A stretch of DNA of 13,848 nt from DAOUMU01 sp034409055 (GCA_034409055.1 DAOUMU010000547.1:1-13848); one strand, 5' to 3'; counted from the first letter of the stretch, positions 1 to 6,440 are shown. A program made the numbers and translations. Notes: generated by a model not told the origin, from the sequence alone.

Positions 1-3
1 TGC

Positions 4-123
4 CTACCCTCATGTCATTCCGAGGAGCGCAGCGACGAGGAATCTCCGGCAACGAAGACAAATTCAAGGCGAAATAGGAGATTCTTCACTCGCTGCGCTC
101 GTTCAGAATGACATGGTAGGTAG
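4..123. repeat. Palindromic dispersed repeat (imperfect inverted repeat, about 45-bp arms)
   Basis: The left arm (4-48) and the reverse complement of the right arm (77-123) share CTACC, ATGTCATTC, GAGCGCAGCGA and GAATCTCC with a few mismatches and small gaps. The spacer is about 28 bp. Transcribed, it would fold into a long hairpin on either strand. No open frame lies inside it. The core (ATGTCATTC...GAGCGCAGCGA...GAATCT) resembles palindromic repeats scattered in many environmental bacterial genomes. Copy number here cannot be judged from one window. It lies upstream of the CGNR regulator gene and ends about 20 bp before that gene's putative promoter. Confidence 0.8.
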
Positions 124-142
124 TTACCAAAAATCAATAGAG

Positions 143-170
143 TGTGTTTCACATGAACTGGAGGTATAAT
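143..170 (+). promoter_or_regulatory. Putative sigma-70 promoter of the CGNR regulator
   Basis: A perfect TATAAT is seen at 165-170. The -35 candidate at 143-148 (TGTGTT) is poor, with a 16-bp spacer. The -10 lies 30 bp before the ATG at 200, giving a short leader containing GGAGA at 186-190. The -10 is convincing; the -35 is not. Confidence 0.4.
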
Positions 171-199
171 AGATAGAAAGTCTATGGAGAAATGTATGT

Positions 200-838
200 A
201 TGATTGAAACCGACTTTTATGGTGAGGCTCTCAATCTAATAGAGGGGCGGTTATGCCTGGATTTCGCTAACACCGCTGATTGGCATGCGAGCGGTCACCC
301 GGAAGAGAGGCTGAACAGTTACGCCGACTTGGTGGCCTGGGCAGAGCAAGTGGGTATCTTGACCAAAGACGAGGCGCAACACCTCTATCAAGAGGCGACG
401 CTCCGTCCGGCAGACACGAGCGAGGTTCTTGAACGAGCCATCGACCTGCGGGAAGCAATTTACCGAATTTTTTCAGCCGTCGCTGGGGGGCGTCCAGTGG
501 AGGCAGCCACTCTCTCTGTATTGAACGCCTGGCTATCAGCGGGGTTAAGTCGATTGCAAATTATTCAAACCAGGACTGGTTTTGTCTGGCGATGGACGGG
601 TGACCAGGGTGCCCTCGATCAGATGCTCTGGCCGGTGGCCCAATCAGCGGCAGAACTGCTAATTGCTGAGGAACTGGAGTGGGTCAAAGAATGTGCCGAC
701 GATCGGGGCTGCGGCTGGCTGTTCCTGGATACGAGCCGCAACCGCAGCCGCAAGTGGTGTGATATGAAAGGTTGTGGCAATCGGGCTAAGGCCCGCCGGC
801 ACTACCAACGAAAACGTTCTGCCAGTACCGGTACGTAG
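200..838 (+). CDS. CGNR zinc-finger / ABATE-domain transcriptional regulator
   Basis: The 212-aa product matches the two-part layout of CGNR-type regulators. The N-terminal ABATE-like domain opens with 'GRLCLDFANTADWH' (about residues 16-29). The C-terminal zinc finger has cysteines C165, C171, C187 and C192, with the CGNR signature at 192-195, followed by an arginine-rich helix. Family members are cytoplasmic, probably DNA-binding, and often annotated as stress-related regulators; the target here is unknown. The start is fixed by GGAGA at 186-190 with 9-nt spacing, because the nearby ATGs at 192 and 196 run into stops within a few codons. Length is normal for the family. It is a single gene, convergent with the decayed carB/restriction region on the other strand. 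Nothing in the window identifies its regulon. Confidence 0.88.
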   Translation: MIETDFYGEALNLIEGRLCLDFANTADWHASGHPEERLNSYADLVAWAEQVGILTKDEAQHLYQEATLRPADTSEVLERAIDLREAIYRIFSAVAGGRPVEAATLSVLNAWLSAGLSRLQIIQTRTGFVWRWTGDQGALDQMLWPVAQSAAELLIAEELEWVKECADDRGCGWLFLDTSRNRSRKWCDMKGCGNRAKARRHYQRKRSASTGT

Positions 839-880
839 GAGCCAAGAGTTAGGGAAATGTAACTACTCAGCCATACCCTA

Positions 881-1045
881 TCAAATGTGTCGCCCATCGA
901 AGAAAGAGGTGGGGTCGAGTGGTGTGTTGATAATAAGCGACACTTCCCCGGCCTGCATCAGGTCTAAAATATGGGAGGACCCTCACTGACCTTCGCCAAG
1001 GATGAGGATACTGTTAATATCGGTTCGTTTAGGCAAAGTTGTCAC
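881..1045 (-). pseudogene. carB: carB remnant: N-terminus joined to part of the MGS domain
   Basis: One minus-strand reading frame starts (GTG 1045 or TTG 1036) with 'LPKRTDINSILILGEGQ', the recognisable beginning of the carbamoyl-phosphate synthase large chain (typically MPKRTDI..VLIIGSGP). After an in-frame TGA at 983-985 it continues with 'HILDLMQAGEVSLIINTP' and 'FFDGRHI', which resembles the C-terminal allosteric MGS domain of CarB ('..HIxDLIxxGExxLVINTP'). It stops at 881-883. More than 900 of about 1070 residues, including both ATP-grasp halves, are missing, so the gene is dead. A frame-shifted continuation ('SSYISLTL') may extend the homology below 881. There is no Shine-Dalgarno, and the original ATG appears mutated to TTG. 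The junction lies near 980-990. It is downstream of and co-oriented with the restriction gene. Confidence 0.8.
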
Positions 1046-1081
1046 CAGTTGTTATGAATTTTAACTTGCAGCGTAGGGAAG

Positions 1082-2335
1082 TTAAGAGGAAACCTGACTT
1101 GTACACCCCAAAAAACCTGTCAAGTCAGCCAAGAATTTCTGCTGCTTTTGTGGATCATCGGCGATCTGGGTCAAATTATAAACAGATTTGAGCTTGCCTT
1201 GCGTTATCCATTCCTCGGCTTCTCGAGCAACTCGCTCGACCAAAATTGTCGCAATAAAAGAAAGCGGTGGCTTGGGGCGACCAGTGCTTTCACAAGCGAG
1301 TAGAATACGGTCAAAAGCGCGGGTGGCTGTTTTCCAGTGTTCATCTGAACCGGCTGGATCTGCCCCACCCTTTAGTTCACCACCCCACAACATATCTTCT
1401 TCTTTGTTCGATGAGAACAGGTCAGGGCCAATTCGGTATGATTTACCCTCAGCATCTCGCCAGGTAATTTGTCGATTGAGAAGCAAGCGATTACCATTCT
1501 GCAACCGCAATTCACGATAAACCAGACGTTCCTCTTCCAAACGCCTCAATTCGGCTGCTAAATCAAACGACTCGGTAACGACCAGTTCGTGAACCCGACG
1601 GGAGTTAACTTGTTCATCATCATCTTGGACGATTCTGCCCTTGCAAGTGTAAACAATACTGGCCAAGTGGCCCTGTTGATAGAGATATAAAACCAACGGG
1701 GTGATAACCTCAACGTAAGTTAACCGGCCAACTTCGTTGCGCCACGAACCGCCAAAACTGTCTCCCAAATTAGCAAAAGCCATTTCCAGGTGACGTTGCG
1801 GTGTTATCTGCCCAGCTTTGACCAGTGCACTGACGATTTCATTGAAATGATGGGTAAGGTCTTGAGCAATGTCTACTGGAGGAGCAAGCCCAGTTTCATA
1901 ACTCGTGGTATTCAACCCCATATCATTCATTACTTTCTGAGAGACCATCGCTACGTTGCGATAGTACATAATTAACTCAGGATGTTCTCTCAAGATGTCT
2001 GGGGTGCAAAAATAGTAAGGATAGGGGACCGGTGGGTTAGCGTTATCAAGCGCATGTAGGGCATCCACATCGATCCAGAGTTGTGTCACTGATTCGTACC
2101 ACTGCTCCTTATCATATTGCTTGGCAATCTGCTCAACTTTCTGCAGCAACCTCTCAAAGTTCAATGCCATTAAATTCTTGATGATGAATACACCACGCTT
2201 GATAGAATTGCGTTCAACAGCCCGCTGAATTTCATCCGGTGTACTGGCAAAAGAAGAAAGCGGTGGTTCAGGATTGACCAAGTAACTTGTTTGTTCTTCA
2301 GTAATTCGTCTCTGCTTACGACGGTGTCGAACCAT
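1082..2335 (-). CDS. Type II restriction endonuclease, PD-(D/E)XK, possibly XcyI-like
   Basis: The 417-aa product carries a PD-(D/E)XK nuclease core: 'RIGPDLF' (D305) and 15 residues later 'ELKGGADPAGSDEHWKT' (E320, K322). Extended ELKGG(A)DPAG motifs followed by a conserved helix are known from several type II restriction enzymes. The overall look is closest, from memory, to the XcyI/Cfr9I family (CCCGGG), but that family call and any recognition site are tentative. Being cytoplasmic, it would cut unmethylated DNA and needs the adjacent methyltransferase for self-protection. The ATG follows an AGGGGGG Shine-Dalgarno about 8 nt upstream. It lies 18 nt downstream of the methyltransferase stop, so the two are almost surely cotranscribed, methylase first. 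It appears AT-richer by eye than serS or the FG-GAP gene, consistent with acquisition. AvaI/BsoBI-like enzymes are an alternative family. Confidence 0.75.
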   Translation of the reverse strand: MVRHRRKQRRITEEQTSYLVNPEPPLSSFASTPDEIQRAVERNSIKRGVFIIKNLMALNFERLLQKVEQIAKQYDKEQWYESVTQLWIDVDALHALDNANPPVPYPYYFCTPDILREHPELIMYYRNVAMVSQKVMNDMGLNTTSYETGLAPPVDIAQDLTHHFNEIVSALVKAGQITPQRHLEMAFANLGDSFGGSWRNEVGRLTYVEVITPLVLYLYQQGHLASIVYTCKGRIVQDDDEQVNSRRVHELVVTESFDLAAELRRLEEERLVYRELRLQNGNRLLLNRQITWRDAEGKSYRIGPDLFSSNKEEDMLWGGELKGGADPAGSDEHWKTATRAFDRILLACESTGRPKPPLSFIATILVERVAREAEEWITQGKLKSVYNLTQIADDPQKQQKFLADLTGFLGCTSQVSS

Positions 2336-2353
2336 ACAAGATTCCCCCCTGTT

Positions 2354-3703
2354 TTATTTGCGCGTCCAAATGGCGATGCTTTCACGCACAGCGACCCGGC
2401 CAAAGCGTCCCATTTGTTGACTGGAGTTACCCTTGTAACGCGTGACGATGATGCGTTCAACTTCAAATCCTGCCTCTATGGCCAAGTCAGATAGGAGCAA
2501 GTCCACCGGAATCAATTCGCCATGGAAGCGTGCATTCGCCACGACAAGAGCTACCTTTGCTCCTGGACGACAAACTTGGGTAATTTGTTTCAAAGCCAGA
2601 TTCATATCCTCAAAGTAGCCCTTAATCATTACGGGTATGCGGGGGTTATTTAGCTTTTGTCCATCCAGGTTGTTTAATATTTCAACCAATGCAGGATGGT
2701 GGACATCATCTGTGGGAGCCTCACGAGATTCGATATGTGAACGCAGGAGGCTGTGGCGTACCTGTTTCAGTTCCTCAAATTGATTGACAAACTGTAAACA
2801 TAACTCAAGACTGTAGATACGACTGTAGTCATAACGATTGAGATAAGGGGGGGAAGTGATGATAATGTCAGCATAATCATCATAAGAGTCGCAAAACAAA
2901 CGAGTATCTGCTTTGGCGACGTAAACGCTCTGTTTAGAGTATTCGTCAGAGGGAATATGAGCTAACCCAGGTAATACCAATTGCTGCTCTTGTCCGACAA
3001 GGTCACCAAACATCATTTCTAATTGGCTGATTATTACATCCTGAACCGAAGGGATTTGCTTGTCGCGTTTCAAACGCAAATACTGACCATCTTTGCTTGT
3101 GTAACTCACTTTTTCCAGGATAGCCATCAAGCCAAGCAATAGAAATTCTCGGATGGCTATATTCTCAACCTGTTGAATCTGCTCCTTGAAGAATAGGATT
3201 TGCTTTAGGATATCAGGATCATAAGCCAAGCGAATGATGCGAACATCCTGGGGAGCTGTAAGCGTCGGGGGACGAAATGGTACTTGTTGCAAGTGCTCAA
3301 TGGCACGCTTCAATTGGGGTAAATTGTACTCGCCAGCTTGGCGCAGTTTAACTCGGCTAACAAAGACAGCAACGGGGAGAATATCAATACCCCATGCGCC
3401 AAATCCCATCTGCTGAGCGACAACCAAGGTAGTGCCGCACCCGGCAAATGGATCAAAAACGCGATGCTTGGCCGGGTCTGCACCAAACTCCCTCAAGAAC
3501 ATTTCCACTAACTGGTGAGAGAAGCCCTCTTTATATTGAAACCAACGATGAATCGGTGCTTTCTTGTTTGGCACATAAGTTACAAACTGGCGTAGGCTAA
3601 GTCGCTCATCAAGGTAAGGAACATAGCGAGCTTCGAGCTCCTCACGTCCCTGGGTAACACCTTCAATGGCTGATTGTGGTGCTTCTCGCTGGATAATTGA
3701 CAT
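2354..3703 (-). CDS. DNA methyltransferase of the R-M pair (amino-MTase, SPPY type)
   Basis: The 449-aa product is an S-adenosylmethionine-dependent DNA amino-methyltransferase. Motif I is 'DPFAGCGTT' at residues 84-92 (SAM binding), D107 in 'WGIDILP' fits motif II, and motif IV is 'TSPPY' at 283-287 (catalytic). An (S)PPY tetrapeptide is commonest in N4-cytosine methylases but does not exclude N6-adenine. About 190 residues separate motif I from motif IV. This puts the SAM-binding motif first with a probable target-recognition region between, an alpha-like order rather than the beta order usual for SPPY enzymes. The start ATG follows AGGAG with 5-nt spacing. A TATAAT about 40 bp upstream suggests its own promoter. 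The restriction gene follows 18 nt after its stop. Protection of the same site as that nuclease is inferred from position. Confidence 0.88.
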   Translation of the reverse strand: MSIIQREAPQSAIEGVTQGREELEARYVPYLDERLSLRQFVTYVPNKKAPIHRWFQYKEGFSHQLVEMFLREFGADPAKHRVFDPFAGCGTTLVVAQQMGFGAWGIDILPVAVFVSRVKLRQAGEYNLPQLKRAIEHLQQVPFRPPTLTAPQDVRIIRLAYDPDILKQILFFKEQIQQVENIAIREFLLLGLMAILEKVSYTSKDGQYLRLKRDKQIPSVQDVIISQLEMMFGDLVGQEQQLVLPGLAHIPSDEYSKQSVYVAKADTRLFCDSYDDYADIIITSPPYLNRYDYSRIYSLELCLQFVNQFEELKQVRHSLLRSHIESREAPTDDVHHPALVEILNNLDGQKLNNPRIPVMIKGYFEDMNLALKQITQVCRPGAKVALVVANARFHGELIPVDLLLSDLAIEAGFEVERIIVTRYKGNSSQQMGRFGRVAVRESIAIWTRK

Positions 3704-3742
3704 CTCTACTCCTACTGGGTCGATGACTTATTCTACGCCGAT

Positions 3743-3748
3743 ATTATA
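3743..3748 (-). promoter_or_regulatory. -10 element of the R-M operon
   Basis: On the minus strand a perfect TATAAT (3743-3748) lies in the 56-nt gap between the 97-aa gene and the methyltransferase start, about 40 bp upstream of that ATG. No good -35 is visible 16-18 bp further up, and the element would overlap the end of the 97-aa gene. It suggests the R-M genes can be transcribed on their own. Confidence 0.4.
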
Positions 3749-3759
3749 ACACATACAAC

Positions 3760-4053
3760 TTAAAGGGCTCTTAATATTGCTTGCTTGTTTGTATTTTGCT
3801 GAATAACATTTCCGAAATTCACGCCGACTTTTTTTGCAGTAGCAATGAGTGCTAGTCTCAGTACTTCATCTTTACTCGTACTTGCCGGGGCCTTTGTGGC
3901 ATCACGCAAAAAGGGAATAATGCAACCACGAATAATGACATCATAATCACGGGCAATGACCGAGTCATTACTACGAATGAACTTACAGACCTCGTAAAGA
4001 GTTTCTAGCTCTAAATGATAGAGTGTCTCAAAATTGAAACCATATCGATTCAC
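3760..4053 (-). CDS. Uncharacterised 97-aa protein upstream of the R-M pair
   Basis: I do not recognise this protein. It starts with GTG at 4053, preceded by AGGAGG at 6-nt spacing, an excellent ribosome-binding site that supports a real gene. The product is soluble and mixed helical: an aromatic/acidic N-terminus ('GFNFETLYHLELETLYEV'), no signal peptide or membrane segment, two cysteines, and a C-terminal stretch ('LALIATAKKVGVNFGNVI') that could hold a helical pair. No clear helix-turn-helix is visible, so a controller (C) protein role is only a guess from position. It is 56 nt upstream of the methyltransferase, same strand, and lies with it between the carA and carB remnants, so it probably arrived with the R-M genes. 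Confidence 0.65.
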   Translation of the reverse strand: MNRYGFNFETLYHLELETLYEVCKFIRSNDSVIARDYDVIIRGCIIPFLRDATKAPASTSKDEVLRLALIATAKKVGVNFGNVIQQNTNKQAILRAL

Positions 4054-4115
4054 AATGAACCTCCTGATTCTTTCACTACCAACCGCAGATTATTCAAGAA
4101 AAAAAATAATCAGGG

Positions 4116-4892
4116 TTACTCAGCAGCCATTTGTCGCAGCGACTGACCCAACTCACGCAAGTAATCACCAAAGGGCGTCTCACTAATGGCGATGTCAATC
4201 GGAACATCTATGACAATCGGCACTTCGACGGCGAGGGGGATGGTCCGGTTGAAGGGGACGGTGACCTCTGTTTCGATGGGGATGTTGACCGGGATTTCCA
4301 TATTGACGGGTACTGTTCGATCGATTTCAACCGCCAGCGTTTTTGAGATAGGAAACTGCACTGGAATGTCCGTCTGAACCGGGATCTGTCTGTCAATTGG
4401 CACCTGCACATCAAATTTCACCGGGATGTTAGCCCGAATCGGAACGTCGATGACCGCCTCACCGTACACCGGAATCAGGATGGGCACACTAAATTTATTG
4501 TCAATGGCAATCACCTGGTCAATCGGCACGGTGATTTCATCTTTGAAAGGAACGGTGGTATCGACGGGAAACGTTTCATCGATTTCAAGATTGACCGGTA
4601 CGAGAATTTCTTGTTGAAAAGGGATTTCGTCATCGACGACGATGGTGTGACTAACCGCCAAACTGACTGGCACCCGAATTTCTTCATTGACGACAATGCT
4701 GGTTGAGACCGGCACCGTCTGGCTAATCTTGACGGTGTATTGGATATGCTCATCGGCCAACGTGGTCATATCATCGGCGGCTTGAGTCAGGGCCGTCTTT
4801 ACAGTCATCTGAGTCTGTTGCAAGTTAACCACGACCAAGGCGAGCACCAGGGTGAGCAGAACCAACCAGCCTAAGACAATAAATCGGAACAT
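4116..4892 (-). CDS. Membrane-anchored beta-strand 'VP-repeat' protein
   Basis: The product is 258 aa from the ATG at 4892. The frame stays open upstream to 5009, but that extension overlaps carA coding sequence in another frame and is rejected. Residues 2-23 form one hydrophobic segment (signal anchor), so the rest is probably extracytoplasmic. After a short linker, residues about 54-236 are a run of V/I/F-P-V/I/F units with almost perfect alternation of beta-branched hydrophobic and polar residues, only one glycine, and 22 prolines. The last 20 residues look helical and amphipathic. I know no named domain for it; a fibrous or elongated beta structure is inferred. Translation probably begins from GGAGAAAAGAAG, which lies inside the 3' end of the carA remnant. 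The ATG is 2 nt past the carA stop, which implies ancestral coupling to carA. Confidence 0.75.
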   Translation of the reverse strand: MFRFIVLGWLVLLTLVLALVVVNLQQTQMTVKTALTQAADDMTTLADEHIQYTVKISQTVPVSTSIVVNEEIRVPVSLAVSHTIVVDDEIPFQQEILVPVNLEIDETFPVDTTVPFKDEITVPIDQVIAIDNKFSVPILIPVYGEAVIDVPIRANIPVKFDVQVPIDRQIPVQTDIPVQFPISKTLAVEIDRTVPVNMEIPVNIPIETEVTVPFNRTIPLAVEVPIVIDVPIDIAISETPFGDYLRELGQSLRQMAAE

Positions 4893-4894
4893 AG

Positions 4895-5005
4895 TTATCT
4901 TCTTTTCTCCATCAACTGCATAAACTGCTGAAAGAACCCCAACGCATCGTGCAGACCGGACGAGGCCTCGGGGTGATACTGGATGCTGAAGATGGGCTTG
5001 ATGTA
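4895..5005 (-). pseudogene. carA: carA remnant: last 36 codons
   Basis: On the minus strand, 36 codons read 'YIKPIFSIQYHPEASSGLHD' and then a phenylalanine/glutamine-rich tail ending 'QLMEKRR' and TAA (4895-4897). This matches the C-terminal end of the carbamoyl-phosphate synthase small chain, the class I glutamine amidotransferase. It includes the His and Glu of the catalytic triad (HPE, residues 11-13 of the fragment), equivalent to the E. coli 'QGHPEASPGPHD' segment. The catalytic cysteine and everything upstream are missing; the 5' edge at 5005-5006 abuts short tandem repeats and then the serS stop. The frame is intact with no internal stops, so it is either recently truncated or kept because the next gene uses its end as a ribosome-binding site. 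Confidence 0.88.
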
Positions 5006-5014
5006 GCAAAATTT

Positions 5015-5052
5015 CTGCTACCCTGCTACTTTGCTACCTGCCACTTGCCACC
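5015..5052. repeat. Short tandem repeats between serS and the carA remnant
   Basis: Three 8-bp units (CTGCTACC, CTGCTACT, TTGCTACC; 5015-5038) are followed by two 7-bp units (TGCCACT, TGCCACC; 5039-5052). They fill almost the whole 49-bp spacer between the serS stop and the carA fragment, exactly where carA is cut off. Slipped-strand or recombination events in such repeats could explain the truncation. Confidence 0.7.
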
Positions 5053-5054
5053 AG

Positions 5055-6341
5055 CTACCGTATCACTTCCAGCCCGCCCATGTAAGGCCGCAATACCTCC
5101 GGCACGATGATGCTGCCATCGGCTTGCTGGTAATTTTCCATCACGGCAATCATCATCCGGCCGGGGGGCAGGCCACTGCCGTTGAGGGTATGGATAAATT
5201 CCGGCTTCGCCCCCCGCTCGCGGCGGAAACGGATGTTGGCTCGCCGGGACTGAAAGGCTTCGACGTTGCTGCAACTGCTGATTTCCAACCATTCGCCCTG
5301 ACCCTCTGCGCCGGGTACCCAGGCTTCAAGGTCATACTTTTTGGCAGCGGCAAAACCCAGGTCACCGGTACACATCTTCACCACCCGGTAAGGCAGGTTT
5401 AGTCGTTGGCACAGGTCTTCGGCATTGGCCACAATCTCCTCCAGGTGGTCGTAACTGTCTTCGGGCAGCGTATAGTGATACATCTCTACTTTTTCAAATT
5501 GGTGCACCCGCTTGATGCCCCGTACGTCCCGTCCGGCGCTCATTTTCTCGCGGCGGAAGCAGGGCGTGTGGCTCAGGTATTTGATAGGCAGTTGATCGGC
5601 CTCTAAAATTTCGTCGGCAAAAACATTGGTCAGCGGCACCTCGGCCGTGCCGATGAACCAGTAATCTTCTTCGGCGTCGTAATACATATTATCCCGGAAC
5701 TTGGGCAGGTGGGCCGCCCCAATCATGGCCTGTTCCCGCACCATAAAGGGCGGATAAACTTCGGTATAGCCGTGCTCATTCACCCCCACATCAATGAACC
5801 AGTTGGTCAAGGCCCGGTGCAGGGCCGCCCCGGCTCCTTTGAATAGGTAAAAACGAGTGCCGCTCATTTTAACCCCCCGCTCAAAGTCGATGATCCCCAG
5901 CGCCTCGCCCAGGTCCCAGTGGGACTTGGGCTCAAAATCAAACGGGGAAGGCTCACCCCAGCGGCGAACCTCGACGTTGTGGCTCTCATCCGGGCCAACA
6001 GGCACGTCCGGGCCAGGCATGTTGGGTACGTACAGTTGCTTGTCATACAGCTCGGCTTCAACCTGGCGCAACTGCTCGTCAAGCGCCTTGATCTTGTCGC
6101 CCACCTGGCTCATACGTTGCTTTTGGGCCTCGGCCTCCTCCTTTTTACCCTCCCGCATCAATTGGCCAATGCGTTTACTGCCGACGTTACGTTCCTGACG
6201 CAACGCTTCGACCTCCTTCAACAGGTCTCGCCGTTGTCGGTCCAGGGCTAAAATTTCGTCAATGGGAGCTTCGATGTTTAAATCAACCAGCGTCGCTTTT
6301 ACTTTGTCTGGATTCTCTCGAATGAAATTTAGGTCTAGCAT
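5055..6341 (-). CDS. serS: Seryl-tRNA synthetase
   Basis: The 428-aa product charges tRNA-Ser (and tRNA-Sec where present) with serine in the cytoplasm, using ATP. It has the usual full length and order: an N-terminal long antiparallel coiled-coil arm (about residues 27-100) that grips the tRNA variable arm, then the class II core. Visible core elements are motif 1 near 'HGYTEVYPPFMV' (190-201), the serine-pocket 'GTAEVPLTN' (231-239), motif 2 'CFRREKMSAGRDVRG' to 'HQFEKVEM' (261-287), and motif 3 'NGSGLPPGR' to 'MENYQQ' (387-406). Motif 2 and 3 wording differs slightly from the common SEAGSAGRD and GSGLAVGR forms but keeps the class II arginines. The start ATG at 6341 follows AAAGGAG at 6-nt spacing. 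Expression should be controlled by the T-box leader upstream. The next gene was once carA. Confidence 0.97.
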   Translation of the reverse strand: MLDLNFIRENPDKVKATLVDLNIEAPIDEILALDRQRRDLLKEVEALRQERNVGSKRIGQLMREGKKEEAEAQKQRMSQVGDKIKALDEQLRQVEAELYDKQLYVPNMPGPDVPVGPDESHNVEVRRWGEPSPFDFEPKSHWDLGEALGIIDFERGVKMSGTRFYLFKGAGAALHRALTNWFIDVGVNEHGYTEVYPPFMVREQAMIGAAHLPKFRDNMYYDAEEDYWFIGTAEVPLTNVFADEILEADQLPIKYLSHTPCFRREKMSAGRDVRGIKRVHQFEKVEMYHYTLPEDSYDHLEEIVANAEDLCQRLNLPYRVVKMCTGDLGFAAAKKYDLEAWVPGAEGQGEWLEISSCSNVEAFQSRRANIRFRRERGAKPEFIHTLNGSGLPPGRMMIAVMENYQQADGSIIVPEVLRPYMGGLEVIR

Positions 6342-6355
6342 GCTTTTCTCCTTTG

Positions 6356-6420
6356 TTGGTTAGTTGGTTGGTTAGTTGGTTAGTTGGGATAACTATTTTT
6401 AACCAACCATCCAACTAACC
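6356..6420. repeat. Octamer tandem repeat and inverted copy just upstream of the serS ribosome-binding site
   Basis: Four 8-bp units (TTGGTTAG, TTGGTTGG, TTAGTTGG, TTAGTTGG; 6356-6387) face an inverted version at 6401-6420 (AACCAACCATCCAACTAACC). In the serS mRNA these would form a hairpin with about 16 base pairs and a small bulge. It would sit between the T-box terminator and the Shine-Dalgarno, whose edge (6354) is 1 nt from the repeat. It is not part of a standard T-box. Confidence 0.8.
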
Positions 6421-6440
6421 ACTATCCAACTCCACTTAAC

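Noticed and set aside
887..944. GTGTCGC/GCGACAC inverted repeat as an operator
   Set aside because: Arms are 7 bp, over 40 bp apart, and lie inside the decayed carB coding remnant; chance is likely.
774..989. 71-codon + strand frame overlapping the CGNR gene end
   Set aside because: It overlaps the zinc-finger codons out of frame and then the antisense of the carB remnant.
2170..2466. 98-codon - strand frame bridging the methylase and nuclease genes
   Set aside because: It overlaps both well-supported genes out of frame and has no product similarity.
4088..4111. Hairpin GATTATT/AATAATC after the VP gene as an intrinsic terminator
   Set aside because: The stem is only 7 A/T-rich pairs and no T-run follows it on the minus strand.
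4893..5009. N-terminal extension of the VP-repeat protein (39 extra residues)
   Set aside because: These bases encode the carA C-terminus in another frame; the hydrophobic anchor starts right after the ATG at 4892.
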